A DNA stretch of 54,080 nucleotides from Desulfococcaceae bacterium (GTDB lineage: Bacteria; Desulfobacterota; Desulfobacteria; Desulfobacterales; Desulfosalsimonadaceae). Under the pieces are notes generated by a model. The model worked only from the letters and a program-made list of their open reading frames with translations, was not told the origin of the DNA and ran no database searches. The stretch spans positions 1 to 54,080 of the forward strand of contig JAQYVU010000020.1 in the NCBI GenBank assembly GCA_030145385.1, given 5' to 3'. Each line of letters opens with the position of its first letter. Positions within the stretch are counted from its first letter, which is position 1. Positions 38,322 to 47,548 of the stretch are shown here, in pieces. A program made the position numbers and the translations under genes.

Positions 38322-38498
38322 ATGTCTCTCAAAATTCACAGTACATTAAAAAAAATCAAATTCTATACGGTCAATCTTCCCTTAATGATAATTACGATTC
38401 CCATTGGATTCATCTTTGAGTTTATCATCACGTTTCCGTTTATCGTTTTCTGTACCCTGGACAGCACGAGGAACAAGGAAAAAGTAAAAAAACAGTGA
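38322..38498 (+). CDS. Possible small membrane protein (58 aa)
   Basis: Reads MSLKIHSTLKKIKFY, then about 28 hydrophobic residues (18-45), then a basic tail. Basic residues flank a hydrophobic core, the look of a real small membrane protein. There is no good Shine-Dalgarno site (an A-rich tract precedes the ATG) and it lies after a likely terminator. It converges with the PilZ gene 11 nt on. Confidence 0.45.
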   Translation: MSLKIHSTLKKIKFYTVNLPLMIITIPIGFIFEFIITFPFIVFCTLDSTRNKEKVKKQ

Positions 38499-38509
38499 CA
38501 AAACGATAA

Positions 38510-38890
38510 TTAAACACCTGTGAGTTTATATTTTGCATCTTCTTCCAGTTTATTCATTTTGGCAATAATGCATTTCTGCAGTTTGTTTAAATCAATGGTA
38601 ATGAATCGAATGCCAATTCCCCCTTTGGATAAATGAACAGTTTCACCGGTTGCCGGAATCGTCAGTCCGGATGATTTGGATTCCGGATCAAAATCAATGA
38701 GAATATCTGCCCTTGCCGGGATCGGCACAATATCGTCAGTTTCGATAAAGAAGCCGTTTGACCCGAGATTCTGCACGTTGCCCGTAATTTTGATATGACT
38801 TCTTGAACTGCCGCCATAAGCTTCTGCAACTTTGATTGTCGCTTTTGTATCCGGCCATGCCTGACTTCTGGTATTTTTCCGTTTATTCAT
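38510..38890 (-). CDS. PilZ domain protein
   Basis: 126 residues, essentially one PilZ-like beta barrel. NLGSNGFFIETDD resembles the conserved D/NxSxxG core and the later GGIGIRFITID fits the barrel end. The N-terminal part has KRKNTRSQAWP, loosely like the RxxxR c-di-GMP loop, so ligand binding is possible but not sure. It is last in the minus-strand run behind a glutaredoxin gene. Confidence 0.75.
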   Translation of the reverse strand: MNKRKNTRSQAWPDTKATIKVAEAYGGSSRSHIKITGNVQNLGSNGFFIETDDIVPIPARADILIDFDPESKSSGLTIPATGETVHLSKGGIGIRFITIDLNKLQKCIIAKMNKLEEDAKYKLTGV

Positions 38891-38933
38891 TTAAATTCAA
38901 TGCTCCCTGAAGTACTCTGATATCATCAAAGCC

Positions 38934-39197
38934 TCAATTATTAAGCCCTAACAGCGAATCCAATTTTCCAATCTGGTCTAAAGTGCTTAAATCATCATAT
39001 CCGCCGACATGATAATTCTCAATAAAAATCTGAGGAACGGTTCTCATTCCGTCGCTTCGTTTCACGGATTCCGCAATTAATTCCGGATTCCCGTCAATAA
39101 TCAACTCGTTAAATTGCACACCTTTGCTTTTTAAGAGTGATTTTGCACGAATACAGTAAGGACAGGAAACAGAGGTATAAACATCAATTTTAACCAT
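38934..39197 (-). CDS. grxC: Glutaredoxin (dithiol, GrxC type)
   Basis: 87 residues. Active site CPYC (Cys12, Cys15), TVPQIFI with the cis-Pro, and GGYDDL at the glutathione site are all kept. GGAG stands 8 nt before the ATG. It follows a GCS2-type ligase gene by 18 nt, hinting at use of a gamma-glutamyl thiol made by that enzyme (inference). Confidence 0.95.
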   Translation of the reverse strand: MVKIDVYTSVSCPYCIRAKSLLKSKGVQFNELIIDGNPELIAESVKRSDGMRTVPQIFIENYHVGGYDDLSTLDQIGKLDSLLGLNN

Positions 39198-39215
39198 AAA
39201 ATAACTCCATATAAA

Positions 39216-40139
39216 TTATATATTTTCAAACAGATCAACAAACTTTTTCCATCGAATTCTAAATTGCTCCAAAGGCATACTATCCATGGTTCTTAACTCA
39301 AGCGTCGGTCCTTTGAGGTTAAACCGAACATCTGTAAATAGAGTCGTCATATGGTATAAAAATGCCTTAAAAGATAAATCCGCAGAATTGACAAATGAAA
39401 TATTGTCTCCCAACAAATCCGCATAAAGCGCAAATCGAATCAACCTTTCAATTAGTACTTCGGAAGATTCAAGTTGCTCAAAACAGCATGGCGGAGTTCC
39501 GCATCGGGTGGAATCCGTATGATTCCAGATATCCCGTCGTTCCGGAGACATTTTGAAGTCATCAGAATTTGACAGCCGGCACAATAAATTAAATAAAGGA
39601 AGAATCTCTTCAAAATCTGAAATACCCACATGCAAATGAATGGACGCAGTTGCCTTCATCATTTCAAGTCCCCGGGTATTGCTTTCAGCTAAACGATTAT
39701 GCAGTTTGACATAACGGTCCGAAGTAAGGCACAGGGGCGCTTCTCGGCGATCCGGCATATAATCCGTTCCAATATATTCAATTCCCAGACGGTCCATGAT
39801 TGTTGTATTTGTTTGGTGGATAATCGCCATTAGTGAATCGAACTGGTTGTTATCGTCTTTTAAGAGCGGCGGACTGCAATATTCAATCTGTCCTCCGGGT
39901 TCAAACGCCACACGAAGTCCGTTTACCGCCTGATATTCATCTCCATCTGCTGAAAAACCGATTTCAGATAACAATTGGCAAACAGAGTCCTTATCTTTTA
40001 AAGACAAAGCGCGTAACGGCAGAAACTCATATTCAAAGCCGTAACGTCTGGACCCTGGAGCTTTTAACTCTGATAAAACATCAATGTATTTTTGTGAAAA
40101 CCGGTTAACCAGTCTTTCAATTTTATCTGTCACTTCCAA
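39216..40139 (-). CDS. Glutamate-cysteine ligase family 2 (GCS2)-like carboxylate-amine ligase
   Basis: 307 residues. RYGFEYEFLPLR near the N-terminus (acidic metal/substrate site), FEPGGQIEYCSPP and TASIHLHVG are the landmarks of the GCS2/plant-type gamma-glutamylcysteine ligase family; LELRTMDSMPL near the end fits too. It is shorter than plant enzymes (about 450). The substrate is not provable: cysteine would give a thiol peptide, but relatives couple other amines. No glutathione synthetase is nearby; a glutaredoxin and an AsnB-type amidotransferase flank it. Start is TTG 40139 or GTG 40133; AAGGTGAG precedes. Confidence 0.72.
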   Translation of the reverse strand: MEVTDKIERLVNRFSQKYIDVLSELKAPGSRRYGFEYEFLPLRALSLKDKDSVCQLLSEIGFSADGDEYQAVNGLRVAFEPGGQIEYCSPPLLKDDNNQFDSLMAIIHQTNTTIMDRLGIEYIGTDYMPDRREAPLCLTSDRYVKLHNRLAESNTRGLEMMKATASIHLHVGISDFEEILPLFNLLCRLSNSDDFKMSPERRDIWNHTDSTRCGTPPCCFEQLESSEVLIERLIRFALYADLLGDNISFVNSADLSFKAFLYHMTTLFTDVRFNLKGPTLELRTMDSMPLEQFRIRWKKFVDLFENI

Positions 40140-40163
40140 AACTCACCTTGAAAAATTAAAACT

Positions 40164-42050
40164 TCAGGAAAAAAATTCCTGATACCATAATGTGAATATG
40201 ATGATTGAAAATACCTGATCTGCAACCGAGACAAGTGTTTCAGGGCCGATACCGCGGGTTGATATTTGCCCCACGAGGGATCGGGCATACTCGGGATTAA
40301 GAATACCCTGCCTGTGGATAACATCACCTAAAAGAATTTCCTGTAAAAAATCAGGCAATGACTCTGGATCGGCCAGCCAGTCTGCCATGGGGATTGTAAA
40401 AGGTTGTTTGCGGCGATACGCTGATACATTGTCCAGTATATTATATTTTAAATAAGAATGACTGCAGATGAATTTTTCTCTGACAGATTCAAGATTCACT
40501 TTCAAATTAACCGGTAACGTAGCGGCGAACTCGGCCAGTCGATAATCCAGCAGCGGAGTGCGTGCTTCAAGGGAATGCCGCATAGACAAACGATCCAATC
40601 TTAAAACAACGTAATCCGGCAGCCTGAACCGTGTTTCAAATGCAATCGCCTGGTTGACAGGATCTTCGTTTCCAGCAAGAAAAGGCCGGCTATCTTTAGA
40701 AAACAAATCTAAAGGAAGTTTCCGGCCGGTCAGTTTCAATATTTCACCTGATGCAAACAATGCTTCGTTCTGAATATATCGGTCAGCAGGATCGTTTTTT
40801 CTTTGAACAAGATAGGATTTCAGTTCCGGAAAAAGAATAATTAACTCATTCTGCTTTTTTTCTGAAAGGTTCGTGAATTGGGATGCGGCACTTTCAATCA
40901 TGAATTTACGGTAACCGGCGAAAATTTCATCTGCGCCCTCCCCGGTTAAAACAACCTTTACCTGCTTGGCCGCCATTTTGCAAACCATATCCGTAGGCAG
41001 TAAGGTGCCCAAAGAAATTGGTTCTTCAAGAGACCTGACTATTTCCGGTAAAAATTTAAGGTGATTTTTCCGGCAGAACTGTGAATTTAATTTTGCTGAA
41101 TTAAATTTTGCCGGATTAGCGGTTAAAAAATTTTTAACATAGTCCAGTTCATTATATTTATCTTCTTCAAAAGCAATTGAAAACAGACGAATTGCAGGCT
41201 GGTGTATTGCCGCCTGTGATGATACGGCCGAAGAATCGATGCCGCCACTGATCAGGGACCCGACTTCTACATCCGATCTTAAACGGATTTTAACCGAATC
41301 CGAAAACAAATCATAAAAGCGGTCTGCCGCGTCGTCGAGCGTTATATTCCGGTCAACGGCGTCAAGGCGATAATCCCAGTACCTTTTGACCCGATGTTTT
41401 CCGCTGGTTAAATCATACTCAAGAAATGAACCCGGCGGAACTCGCCTGATACCTTTAAACATAGTTTTATTTCCAGGAATATAACGATATGTAAAATAAG
41501 TCGCGAGACGATGGGAGTTCATTTCAGGACAAATTCCGCTGCCTGATATCAGCGGTTTGATTTCAGATGAAAAAAGAAAATCCTTTTTATTTATTAAGTA
41601 ATAAAGCGGCTTAATGCCGAACCGATCGCGAAACAAAAGTAAACGGTTGTGCCTCGGATCTAATATCGCGCCGGCATACATGCCATTCAAATATGATAAA
41701 AAATCAATTCCTTTAATTCGATACAAATGCAGTGCAACTTCAACATCCCCTTTTGTAACAAAAGGTTCAGATTTTATCATTTTCTTGAGTTCGATAAAAT
41801 TATAGATCTGCCCGTTGCATAATATTGACGTATCATCTACCCCGCAATGAATCGGCTGCATACCTGTTTCAAGATCAAGAATCGACAAACGAACAAAACC
41901 CAGTCCGACTGTTTGACCGCAGACAAAATGAACCACTTTTTGCTGATTATCCGGCCCGCGATGGCGCAGTATTCCATTCATTTGATCAAGGTGCCTGCTT
42001 ATATCCTGGCAGGACAGATCCGGTGATACAATTCCATTAATACCGCACAT
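40164..42050 (-). CDS. asnB: Asparagine synthase (glutamine-hydrolysing) family protein
   Basis: 628 residues. Cys2 directly follows Met1 (MCGINGIVSP), the Ntn glutaminase nucleophile. The synthetase half has the PP-loop SGGIDSSAVSSQ, GEGADEIFAGYRKF and RLDRLSMRHSLEARTPLLD. All catalytic motifs are intact, so plain asparagine synthesis is the default. Relatives amidate other carboxylates in special metabolites, and the 24-nt spacing to a GCS2-like ligase makes that worth testing. Confidence 0.93.
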   Translation of the reverse strand: MCGINGIVSPDLSCQDISRHLDQMNGILRHRGPDNQQKVVHFVCGQTVGLGFVRLSILDLETGMQPIHCGVDDTSILCNGQIYNFIELKKMIKSEPFVTKGDVEVALHLYRIKGIDFLSYLNGMYAGAILDPRHNRLLLFRDRFGIKPLYYLINKKDFLFSSEIKPLISGSGICPEMNSHRLATYFTYRYIPGNKTMFKGIRRVPPGSFLEYDLTSGKHRVKRYWDYRLDAVDRNITLDDAADRFYDLFSDSVKIRLRSDVEVGSLISGGIDSSAVSSQAAIHQPAIRLFSIAFEEDKYNELDYVKNFLTANPAKFNSAKLNSQFCRKNHLKFLPEIVRSLEEPISLGTLLPTDMVCKMAAKQVKVVLTGEGADEIFAGYRKFMIESAASQFTNLSEKKQNELIILFPELKSYLVQRKNDPADRYIQNEALFASGEILKLTGRKLPLDLFSKDSRPFLAGNEDPVNQAIAFETRFRLPDYVVLRLDRLSMRHSLEARTPLLDYRLAEFAATLPVNLKVNLESVREKFICSHSYLKYNILDNVSAYRRKQPFTIPMADWLADPESLPDFLQEILLGDVIHRQGILNPEYARSLVGQISTRGIGPETLVSVADQVFSIIIFTLWYQEFFS

Positions 42051-42362
42051 GTGCAGATATTACCTCAAAAAAAATTTGCAGAATTTAAAAAAATTCTGTT
42101 TTATATAAAAGTATATTGTCAAAGTCAATTAATTCCAGAAACTTATTTTATTTGGAACTTTAAGATTGTATGTTACTGATTTTAGATAATTTATTATTTT
42201 TCATAATTAATTGATCATTTTATTTTTTCTCAATAATAATAAATTATGATTAACATTTTGATATTTTATTGTATATTAATAATTTATAAATATGATTTTT
42301 TTGTAAAACTTAATTTCTAAAATTTTTAAAATAATATAATACATAAAATTAATACATTAACC
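42051..42362. other. Very AT-rich divergent intergenic region
   Basis: 312 nt between divergent asnB and the CULT gene. It holds an inverted repeat at 42079-42098 (8-bp arms CAGAATTT/AAATTCTG, 4-nt spacer), 29 nt upstream of asnB, that could be an operator. Otherwise I see only low-complexity A/T sequence. Confidence 0.5.
42079..42098. promoter_or_regulatory. Inverted repeat upstream of asnB (candidate operator)
   Basis: CAGAATTT and AAATTCTG are exact inverted copies with spacer AAAA. Position 29-48 nt before the asnB start fits a repressor site. No regulator gene is adjacent. Confidence 0.35.
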
Positions 42363-42809
42363 ATGCCTATTGATTTTTACATAGACCCGGTAAATCAACC
42401 TCACTTTTTTTTCCGAACCCCTTCGGATAAAAGAAATGGAAATAATACAAAAAATATTTTCCTGGAAAAAGATCAAAACGAAAAAGATGCCTTTAAAAAA
42501 GAATTTATTTTATGTCGGGTATGCAACCATAAAATAACAACTCATCAGGAAACAATAAGTGTCAATGGATCTCACCAGCATACATTTGCCAATCCAAACG
42601 GTATCGTATTTGATATCGGATGCTACAAAACAGCTCCGGGATGTTTACATACCGGTGCATTTACGGAAGAGTTTTCCTGGTTTAGAGGTTACATGTGGCG
42701 GGTATCCATATGCGCTTCCTGCCTTGCACATCTGGGATGGCTGTTTCTTTCCTCAAACAATGACTTTTTTTGCGGATTAATACTCGATCGCCTCATTGAT
42801 TCCAATTAA
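42363..42809 (+). CDS. Free-standing CULT-domain protein (cereblon-like, thalidomide-binding fold)
   Basis: 148 residues: a polar, poorly ordered N-terminal part (about 1-47) then a single CULT domain. Zinc ligands are Cys51/Cys54 (CRVC) and Cys117/Cys120 (CASC). Trp106, Trp112 and Trp126 form the aromatic cage. Spacings 106-112-126 and Trp112-Cys117-Cys120 equal those of human cereblon W380-W386-W400 and W386-C391-C394; Asn77-Pro78 is 29 residues before Trp106, as N351 is before W380. Position of human His378 is Phe104, as I recall in a Magnetospirillum homologue. Human CULT binds glutarimides and C-terminal cyclic imides; the bacterial role is unknown. No clear ribosome site. Confidence 0.9.
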   Translation: MPIDFYIDPVNQPHFFFRTPSDKRNGNNTKNIFLEKDQNEKDAFKKEFILCRVCNHKITTHQETISVNGSHQHTFANPNGIVFDIGCYKTAPGCLHTGAFTEEFSWFRGYMWRVSICASCLAHLGWLFLSSNNDFFCGLILDRLIDSN

Positions 42810-43085
42810 TTTTTATAAAAAATGCATTAAAAAACAATAATAAAAATAATTTAATATATATGCTATTTAAACATGAATAAACAGTTACTTTTTTTTATAA
42901 TATGCAGCCAAATCCAAGCATATATTTATTGACAACTAATCATAATTTATATACATAAATAACATATATTATTTAATTAAACTCGTTCCCATCAGGACAT
43001 AGATACAAACAACCGAATAATATATAAAAATACAACTTTACCACCGGGTAATTATTGAATAAATCAAAGAAACAATGAGGACAAC

Positions 43086-44039
43086 ATGCCATACAAGCTG
43101 ATCGGTACGTTAATTGCTTTGTTTTATTACGGATGCGCACTAAGCACCGCTGGATTATTTTTAACTCCGGCCACAGTCAACGCCCAGATGTCAGAGCTTA
43201 CTGAAATTCAAAACGATATTTTTCACCTTTCCCATCAAAACATGGGCATTACTTCTGAAACATTTAAAAATGACAAATATATTGATGACGAACAGGCTGA
43301 ATTTTTTGCTGAAGCTTCAACACCTGAATTACTTGCCCCTGCCGACAAAGGCTATCCGTTTACCCTTGTAGATCATTACATTTTGGATTCAGACTTAGAA
43401 ATCGAATACAAATACGATACCATATTAAGCAGTGCCTTTCCTAAAACATCATACTTGAGCATCCATAATATTTCAATTGCAGACTATACGGAACAAATAC
43501 CACAACCTGCATATTATATAAGTAGAATCAGGGGAAAAGATCCTTTTACAGGCGCAGATGCCTTAGCCATGCAGATGGAAGTTAAAAATAAAGAAATATT
43601 TGCTGACGAAATGCTTCAAAAAAGTGTAAGCCCGGGCGATGACTGTTACAGCGGCTATGGCGAGAATATTTATGGCCGAGTTATCAGCGCCAAGATCGCC
43701 GTCTGGGCAAGAACAACAGACACAGACTTGATGAACAGATGCAATCCACCCGTTAAAAACACAACATGCCTTCATCCATCTGACATTCGCCCCAAACCGG
43801 AACCTATAAAACTCATTATAATATCATCAGACAACCCATGTATCGGAGAACCATATTTACCCGAAGCACCAAGAAGCAACTGTTATTATCCGCTTCCTTC
43901 TGAACGAAAAACAGCTGCGGCAATCAACTGGAGCTACAATTACAATCTACGCAACAATTCTTCAGCCACCGACCGAACCGCCAACAATCGCTCTATAAAT
44001 GTGCAGACCACCGATTCAACGTGTCAAACCTGCCGGTAA
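43086..44039 (+). CDS. Secreted protein of unknown function
   Basis: 317 residues. A signal peptide ends in ATVNA (cleavage after about Ala33). The mature part has no recognised domain; its N-terminal half is acidic and its C-terminal half has several cysteines (CYSGYG, RCNPP, TTCLHP, NPCIG, NCYYP, TCQTC) that could form disulfides in the periplasm. The tail is Asn/Thr/Ser-rich. GAGGA lies just before the ATG. Flanked by AT-rich spacers, it looks like an orphan, lineage-specific gene. Confidence 0.75.
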   Translation: MPYKLIGTLIALFYYGCALSTAGLFLTPATVNAQMSELTEIQNDIFHLSHQNMGITSETFKNDKYIDDEQAEFFAEASTPELLAPADKGYPFTLVDHYILDSDLEIEYKYDTILSSAFPKTSYLSIHNISIADYTEQIPQPAYYISRIRGKDPFTGADALAMQMEVKNKEIFADEMLQKSVSPGDDCYSGYGENIYGRVISAKIAVWARTTDTDLMNRCNPPVKNTTCLHPSDIRPKPEPIKLIIISSDNPCIGEPYLPEAPRSNCYYPLPSERKTAAAINWSYNYNLRNNSSATDRTANNRSINVQTTDSTCQTCR

Positions 44040-44347
44040 AACGTGCCATAAAAAACAAATTCGATGCATCGCCCATCTTACATCTGCTTGTTTTGCTAAC
44101 GCCATTAAGCAATACGAATTAATCCCTCATTTCCATTTATTTAATATTTATTAAACCAAAGACATTTCAGCACATGCAATTTTATCAATATATATATTTA
44201 GTTTTCAGCTTGACAAAAAAAATAATTTAATTAATCTTGACTTTTAATCAAATTATTTTTATGTTTATCGGATTTAATTTTTCAGAAAGAATATAGATAA
44301 TATAGTCTATAAGATAGTTAATAATAATTGGAAAGAGTTTAATTATA
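44040..44347. other. AT-rich intergenic region
   Basis: 308 nt, strongly A/T-biased, between the secreted protein gene and the EF-G gene. I found no terminator, tRNA or convincing small ORF; it likely holds the EF-G promoter. Confidence 0.5.
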
Positions 44348-46435
44348 ATGAATAACTTAAAGCAAAATGTACGCAATATTGGGATAAGCGCCCATATTGA
44401 CTCGGGAAAAACGACCTTAACGGAACGTTTTCTATATCTGACAAAAAAAATACACCGGATCCATGAGGTGAGGGGCAAGGATGGCGTCGGTGCGACCATG
44501 GATTCCATGGAACTGGAAAAAGAACGCGGAATCACAATCGCGTCTGCAGCGACTTACTGCCAGTGGAAAAATCATGAAGTAAATATTATTGATACACCGG
44601 GTCATGTTGATTTTACAATCGAAGTCGAACGGGCTTTGCGGGTCCTTGATGGCGCAATCCTGGTACTCTGTTCTGTGGGCGGTGTACAGTCCCAATCCAT
44701 AACCGTTGACCAGCAAATGAAACGTTACCAGGTGCCGTGCATCGCTTTTATCAACAAATGCGACAGAAGCGGAGCCGACCCGTTCCGTGTTATCGATCAG
44801 CTGAGAGAAAAGCTCAACCATAATGCCGTTCCCATTCAGATCCCCATCGGACTGGAAGCGGATTTAGATGGAATCATAGATTTAATCTCGATGAAAGCCG
44901 TTTATTTTGATGGTGAATTCGGTGATATTATTCGTATAGAAGAAATTCCGGATTCATTGATGGAAACCGCTCTTGAAAAACGTGAAGAACTTGTAGATGC
45001 TGCATCTATTTTTTCGGATGAACTGACCGAGGCAGTGATCGAGGAATCAGAGATTCCGGATAAACTTCTCATACAAGCAATCCGCCAGGGAACCCTTCAG
45101 CGGGAATTGACGCCAGTTGTCATGGGGTCGGCTTATAAAAACAAGGGGATTCAACTGGTATTGGACGCTGCAAACGAGTTTTTACCTTCACCCATGGAAG
45201 TTGATAATGAAGGGTTGAATTTAGACGACAACGAAGAACCTATAACCCTTACAGGCAAAAAAGAAGATCCCCTCGTCGCTCTCGCTTTTAAACTCGAAGA
45301 AGGCCAATTCGGCCAATTAACTTATATTCGGGTCTATCAGGGAGAATTAAATAAAGGCGATACGTGTGTTAATGTCCGTACAGGTAAAAAAATAAAGATC
45401 GGCAGAATTGTCAGAATGCATTCGGATCAAATGGAGGATGTCGAAAAAATTGAGGCAGGATATATCGGCGCACTTTTTGGTGTAGATTGTGTTTCCGGTG
45501 ACACTTTCACCGCTCCCGGCATAAGTGTTTCAATGACTTCCATGCACGTCCCGGATCCCGTTATCTCTCTGTCAATCAAGGCCAAAGATAATTCGTCCGA
45601 AACCAGCATGGCCAAAGCGCTCAACCGATTTACAAAAGAAGATCCGACGTTTCAAACATTCGTCAGCAATGAAACCGGAGAAACAATTATTTCAGGAATG
45701 GGTGAACTTCATCTTGAAGTATACATTGAACGAATGCGGCGGGAGTACAAAGCTGAAATTATAACCGGTGAACCAAGTGTCGCCTACAGGGAAACAATTA
45801 CCTGCAACACGCCTTTTGACTATACCCACAAAAAACAGACTGGTGGTGCCGGTCAATACGGACGTATTGCCGGTTTCATGGAGCCTGTTGCAGAAGAAGA
45901 TTTTATTTTTGAAAATAAAATCACCGGCGGTTCGATTCCGACACAATATATCTCTTCATGCGAAAAAGGGTTTGTTTCCTGCCTTGCAAAAGGCCCTTGG
46001 CTAAAATACCCGGTTACCGGCGTAAAAATCGTGATCAACGACGGGGCTGCACATTCGGTGGATTCCTCTGAAATGGCATTCCAGGCAGCTGCTCGCGGCG
46101 CTTTTCAACAGGCCTATTTTAAGGCCCGTCCGGTTCTGCATGAACCGATTATGAAAGTAGTGATTGAAACCCCGGCTGAATTTCAGGGAAATGTGATGGG
46201 ATCATTAAATCAGCGGCGCGGAATGATAATCGGATCCCATGATGTGGGTCAAATCACAGCTATTGAGTCCGAGGTGCCTTTGTCTGAAATGTTCGGATAT
46301 TCTACGACATTAAGATCTATGACCCAGGGAAAAGCGAATTTTACCATGGAATTTTCTTCCTATAAACAAGTTCCTAAAAGTGTTTTAGAGGCAATAGAAA
46401 AAAAAAATGAAAAAAAAACTAGAACGGGGACCTAA
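44348..46435 (+). CDS. Elongation factor G, mitochondrial/spdEFG1 type
   Basis: 695 residues with all EF-G domains. G1 is AHIDSGKTT (about 15-23), G3 DTPGH, G4 NKCD. Distinctive are the switch region [20 protein letters not shown] and [19 protein letters not shown], which match mitochondrial EF-G1 and its bacterial spdEFG1 relatives in spirochetes, planctomycetes and some Deltaproteobacteria rather than standard FusA (AHIDAGKTTTTERIL). In spdEFG lineages EFG1 does translocation and EFG2 ribosome recycling. No rpsL/rpsG/tuf genes are adjacent, unlike the str operon. Confidence 0.93.
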   Translation: MNNLKQNVRNIGISAHIDSGKTTLTERFLYLTKKIHRIHEVRGKDGVGATMDSMELEKERGITIASAATYCQWKNHEVNIIDTPGHVDFTIEVERALRVLDGAILVLCSVGGVQSQSITVDQQMKRYQVPCIAFINKCDRSGADPFRVIDQLREKLNHNAVPIQIPIGLEADLDGIIDLISMKAVYFDGEFGDIIRIEEIPDSLMETALEKREELVDAASIFSDELTEAVIEESEIPDKLLIQAIRQGTLQRELTPVVMGSAYKNKGIQLVLDAANEFLPSPMEVDNEGLNLDDNEEPITLTGKKEDPLVALAFKLEEGQFGQLTYIRVYQGELNKGDTCVNVRTGKKIKIGRIVRMHSDQMEDVEKIEAGYIGALFGVDCVSGDTFTAPGISVSMTSMHVPDPVISLSIKAKDNSSETSMAKALNRFTKEDPTFQTFVSNETGETIISGMGELHLEVYIERMRREYKAEIITGEPSVAYRETITCNTPFDYTHKKQTGGAGQYGRIAGFMEPVAEEDFIFENKITGGSIPTQYISSCEKGFVSCLAKGPWLKYPVTGVKIVINDGAAHSVDSSEMAFQAAARGAFQQAYFKARPVLHEPIMKVVIETPAEFQGNVMGSLNQRRGMIIGSHDVGQITAIESEVPLSEMFGYSTTLRSMTQGKANFTMEFSSYKQVPKSVLEAIEKKNEKKTRTGT

Positions 46436-46506
46436 TTCCTAAATCGAGAAATCCCGCAACCGTTTTTTAATTTATACATGAAAAAGATAAACATAAGGAC
46501 TAATAT

Positions 46507-47217
46507 ATGCTGAAAAAACAACTTATCTTAAGAGATCCACTAAGCTCCTTAGGATATGAAACTGATGAGACAGAAAAAAAAGGCAACTTTGGTGCTGTCA
46601 CTTCCCGGGCTGGTGTCGGTAAAACTGCATTTCTCGTTCAAATTGCAATAAGTAGCCTGCTCAAAGATAAAAATGTCCTTCACATTAGTATACAGGATCC
46701 TGTAGAAAAGGTTAACTTATGGTACAAGGAATTATTTTTAAACCTTACGCAGAGTCATGACGCCAAAGAGTCAAAACAATTATGGGAAGCGCTGCTGACC
46801 AAACGGTTCATTATGACTTTTGAAACAGAGAGTTTTGATTTTACAAAACTGATTAACCGGATCGATGAACTGAGCAGCCAAGGCATTTTTGTCCCTAAAT
46901 TAATCATCATTGATGGTCTTTCCCTGGATAACTCCATGCAATCGGAGCTCAATACCTTAAAAGAATATGCAGCCATCAACAACTTTACTATCTGGTTTTC
47001 CGTGCGAACTCACCGGCATCAGACTGATGATCCGGTAACTATTCTGCAACGATTGGGCGGAAACAGTAATTTCCTTTTTAATATGATCATTCAATTACTG
47101 CCGCTTAAAGATAAAATTCAAGTCAAGCGACTTCCCTTAACCGGAGAACTCAATGATCGCCCTGCCCTTTTAATTGATCCTTCAACGATGATGATTAAAG
47201 AAACTACTAAAAAGTAG
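46507..47217 (+). CDS. RecA/KaiC-like P-loop ATPase, unknown function
   Basis: 236 residues. Walker A is SRAGVGKTAF (about 33-42) and Walker B-like KLIIIDGLSL (about 131-140), with the central VLHISIQDPVEKV resembling the DnaB/KaiC fold. It lacks an obvious DNA-binding or kinase domain. AAGGA precedes the ATG by 8 nt. A strong terminator follows, so it ends the EF-G transcript or is its own unit. I do not recognise a characterised homologue. Confidence 0.75.
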   Translation: MLKKQLILRDPLSSLGYETDETEKKGNFGAVTSRAGVGKTAFLVQIAISSLLKDKNVLHISIQDPVEKVNLWYKELFLNLTQSHDAKESKQLWEALLTKRFIMTFETESFDFTKLINRIDELSSQGIFVPKLIIIDGLSLDNSMQSELNTLKEYAAINNFTIWFSVRTHRHQTDDPVTILQRLGGNSNFLFNMIIQLLPLKDKIQVKRLPLTGELNDRPALLIDPSTMMIKETTKK

Positions 47218-47548
47218 TTCCTTACCGACCTGTTTTCTTATGCTTCAATGAAGCCACAGAACGTTTTTTTCAGTGATGTGGCTTCATTTTTTTAAAAACT
47301 CAGTTTTTAAACAGACTTATCAGCACCGCACCATTCTTTTTTAGAATTCATAATCCGGATAACAATTCCACGTCGATTTATCATCATTTGAGTTTCTTAA
47401 AATCATTCTAAACAAATTAAATTCATTGTAATTTAATCGAAACAATGATATTAATAAAAAATGTATTTGTCAAAGACAAACATATAATTTTAAAAATATT
47501 AATAGATAATGACTCAAATTTAACTTCAGCAGAAGGGAGCGATTTAAC
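47218..47548. other. Intergenic region with terminator
   Basis: 331 nt: the terminator at 47248-47293 then AT-rich sequence that likely carries the promoter of the following secreted-protein gene. Nothing else seen. Confidence 0.5.
47248..47293 (+). terminator. Intrinsic terminator after the P-loop ATPase gene
   Basis: Perfect 10-bp stem (47248-47257 with 47278-47287), 20-nt loop, then seven T. Confidence 0.88.

Noticed and set aside
38934-40139. Standard glutathione synthesis locus
   Set aside because: Only a GCS2-like ligase and a glutaredoxin are present; no glutathione synthetase (ATP-grasp GshB) in the window.
42559-42780. Alternative frame inside the CULT gene
   Set aside because: The 148-residue frame carries all CULT motifs with exact spacing; the other frame has none.
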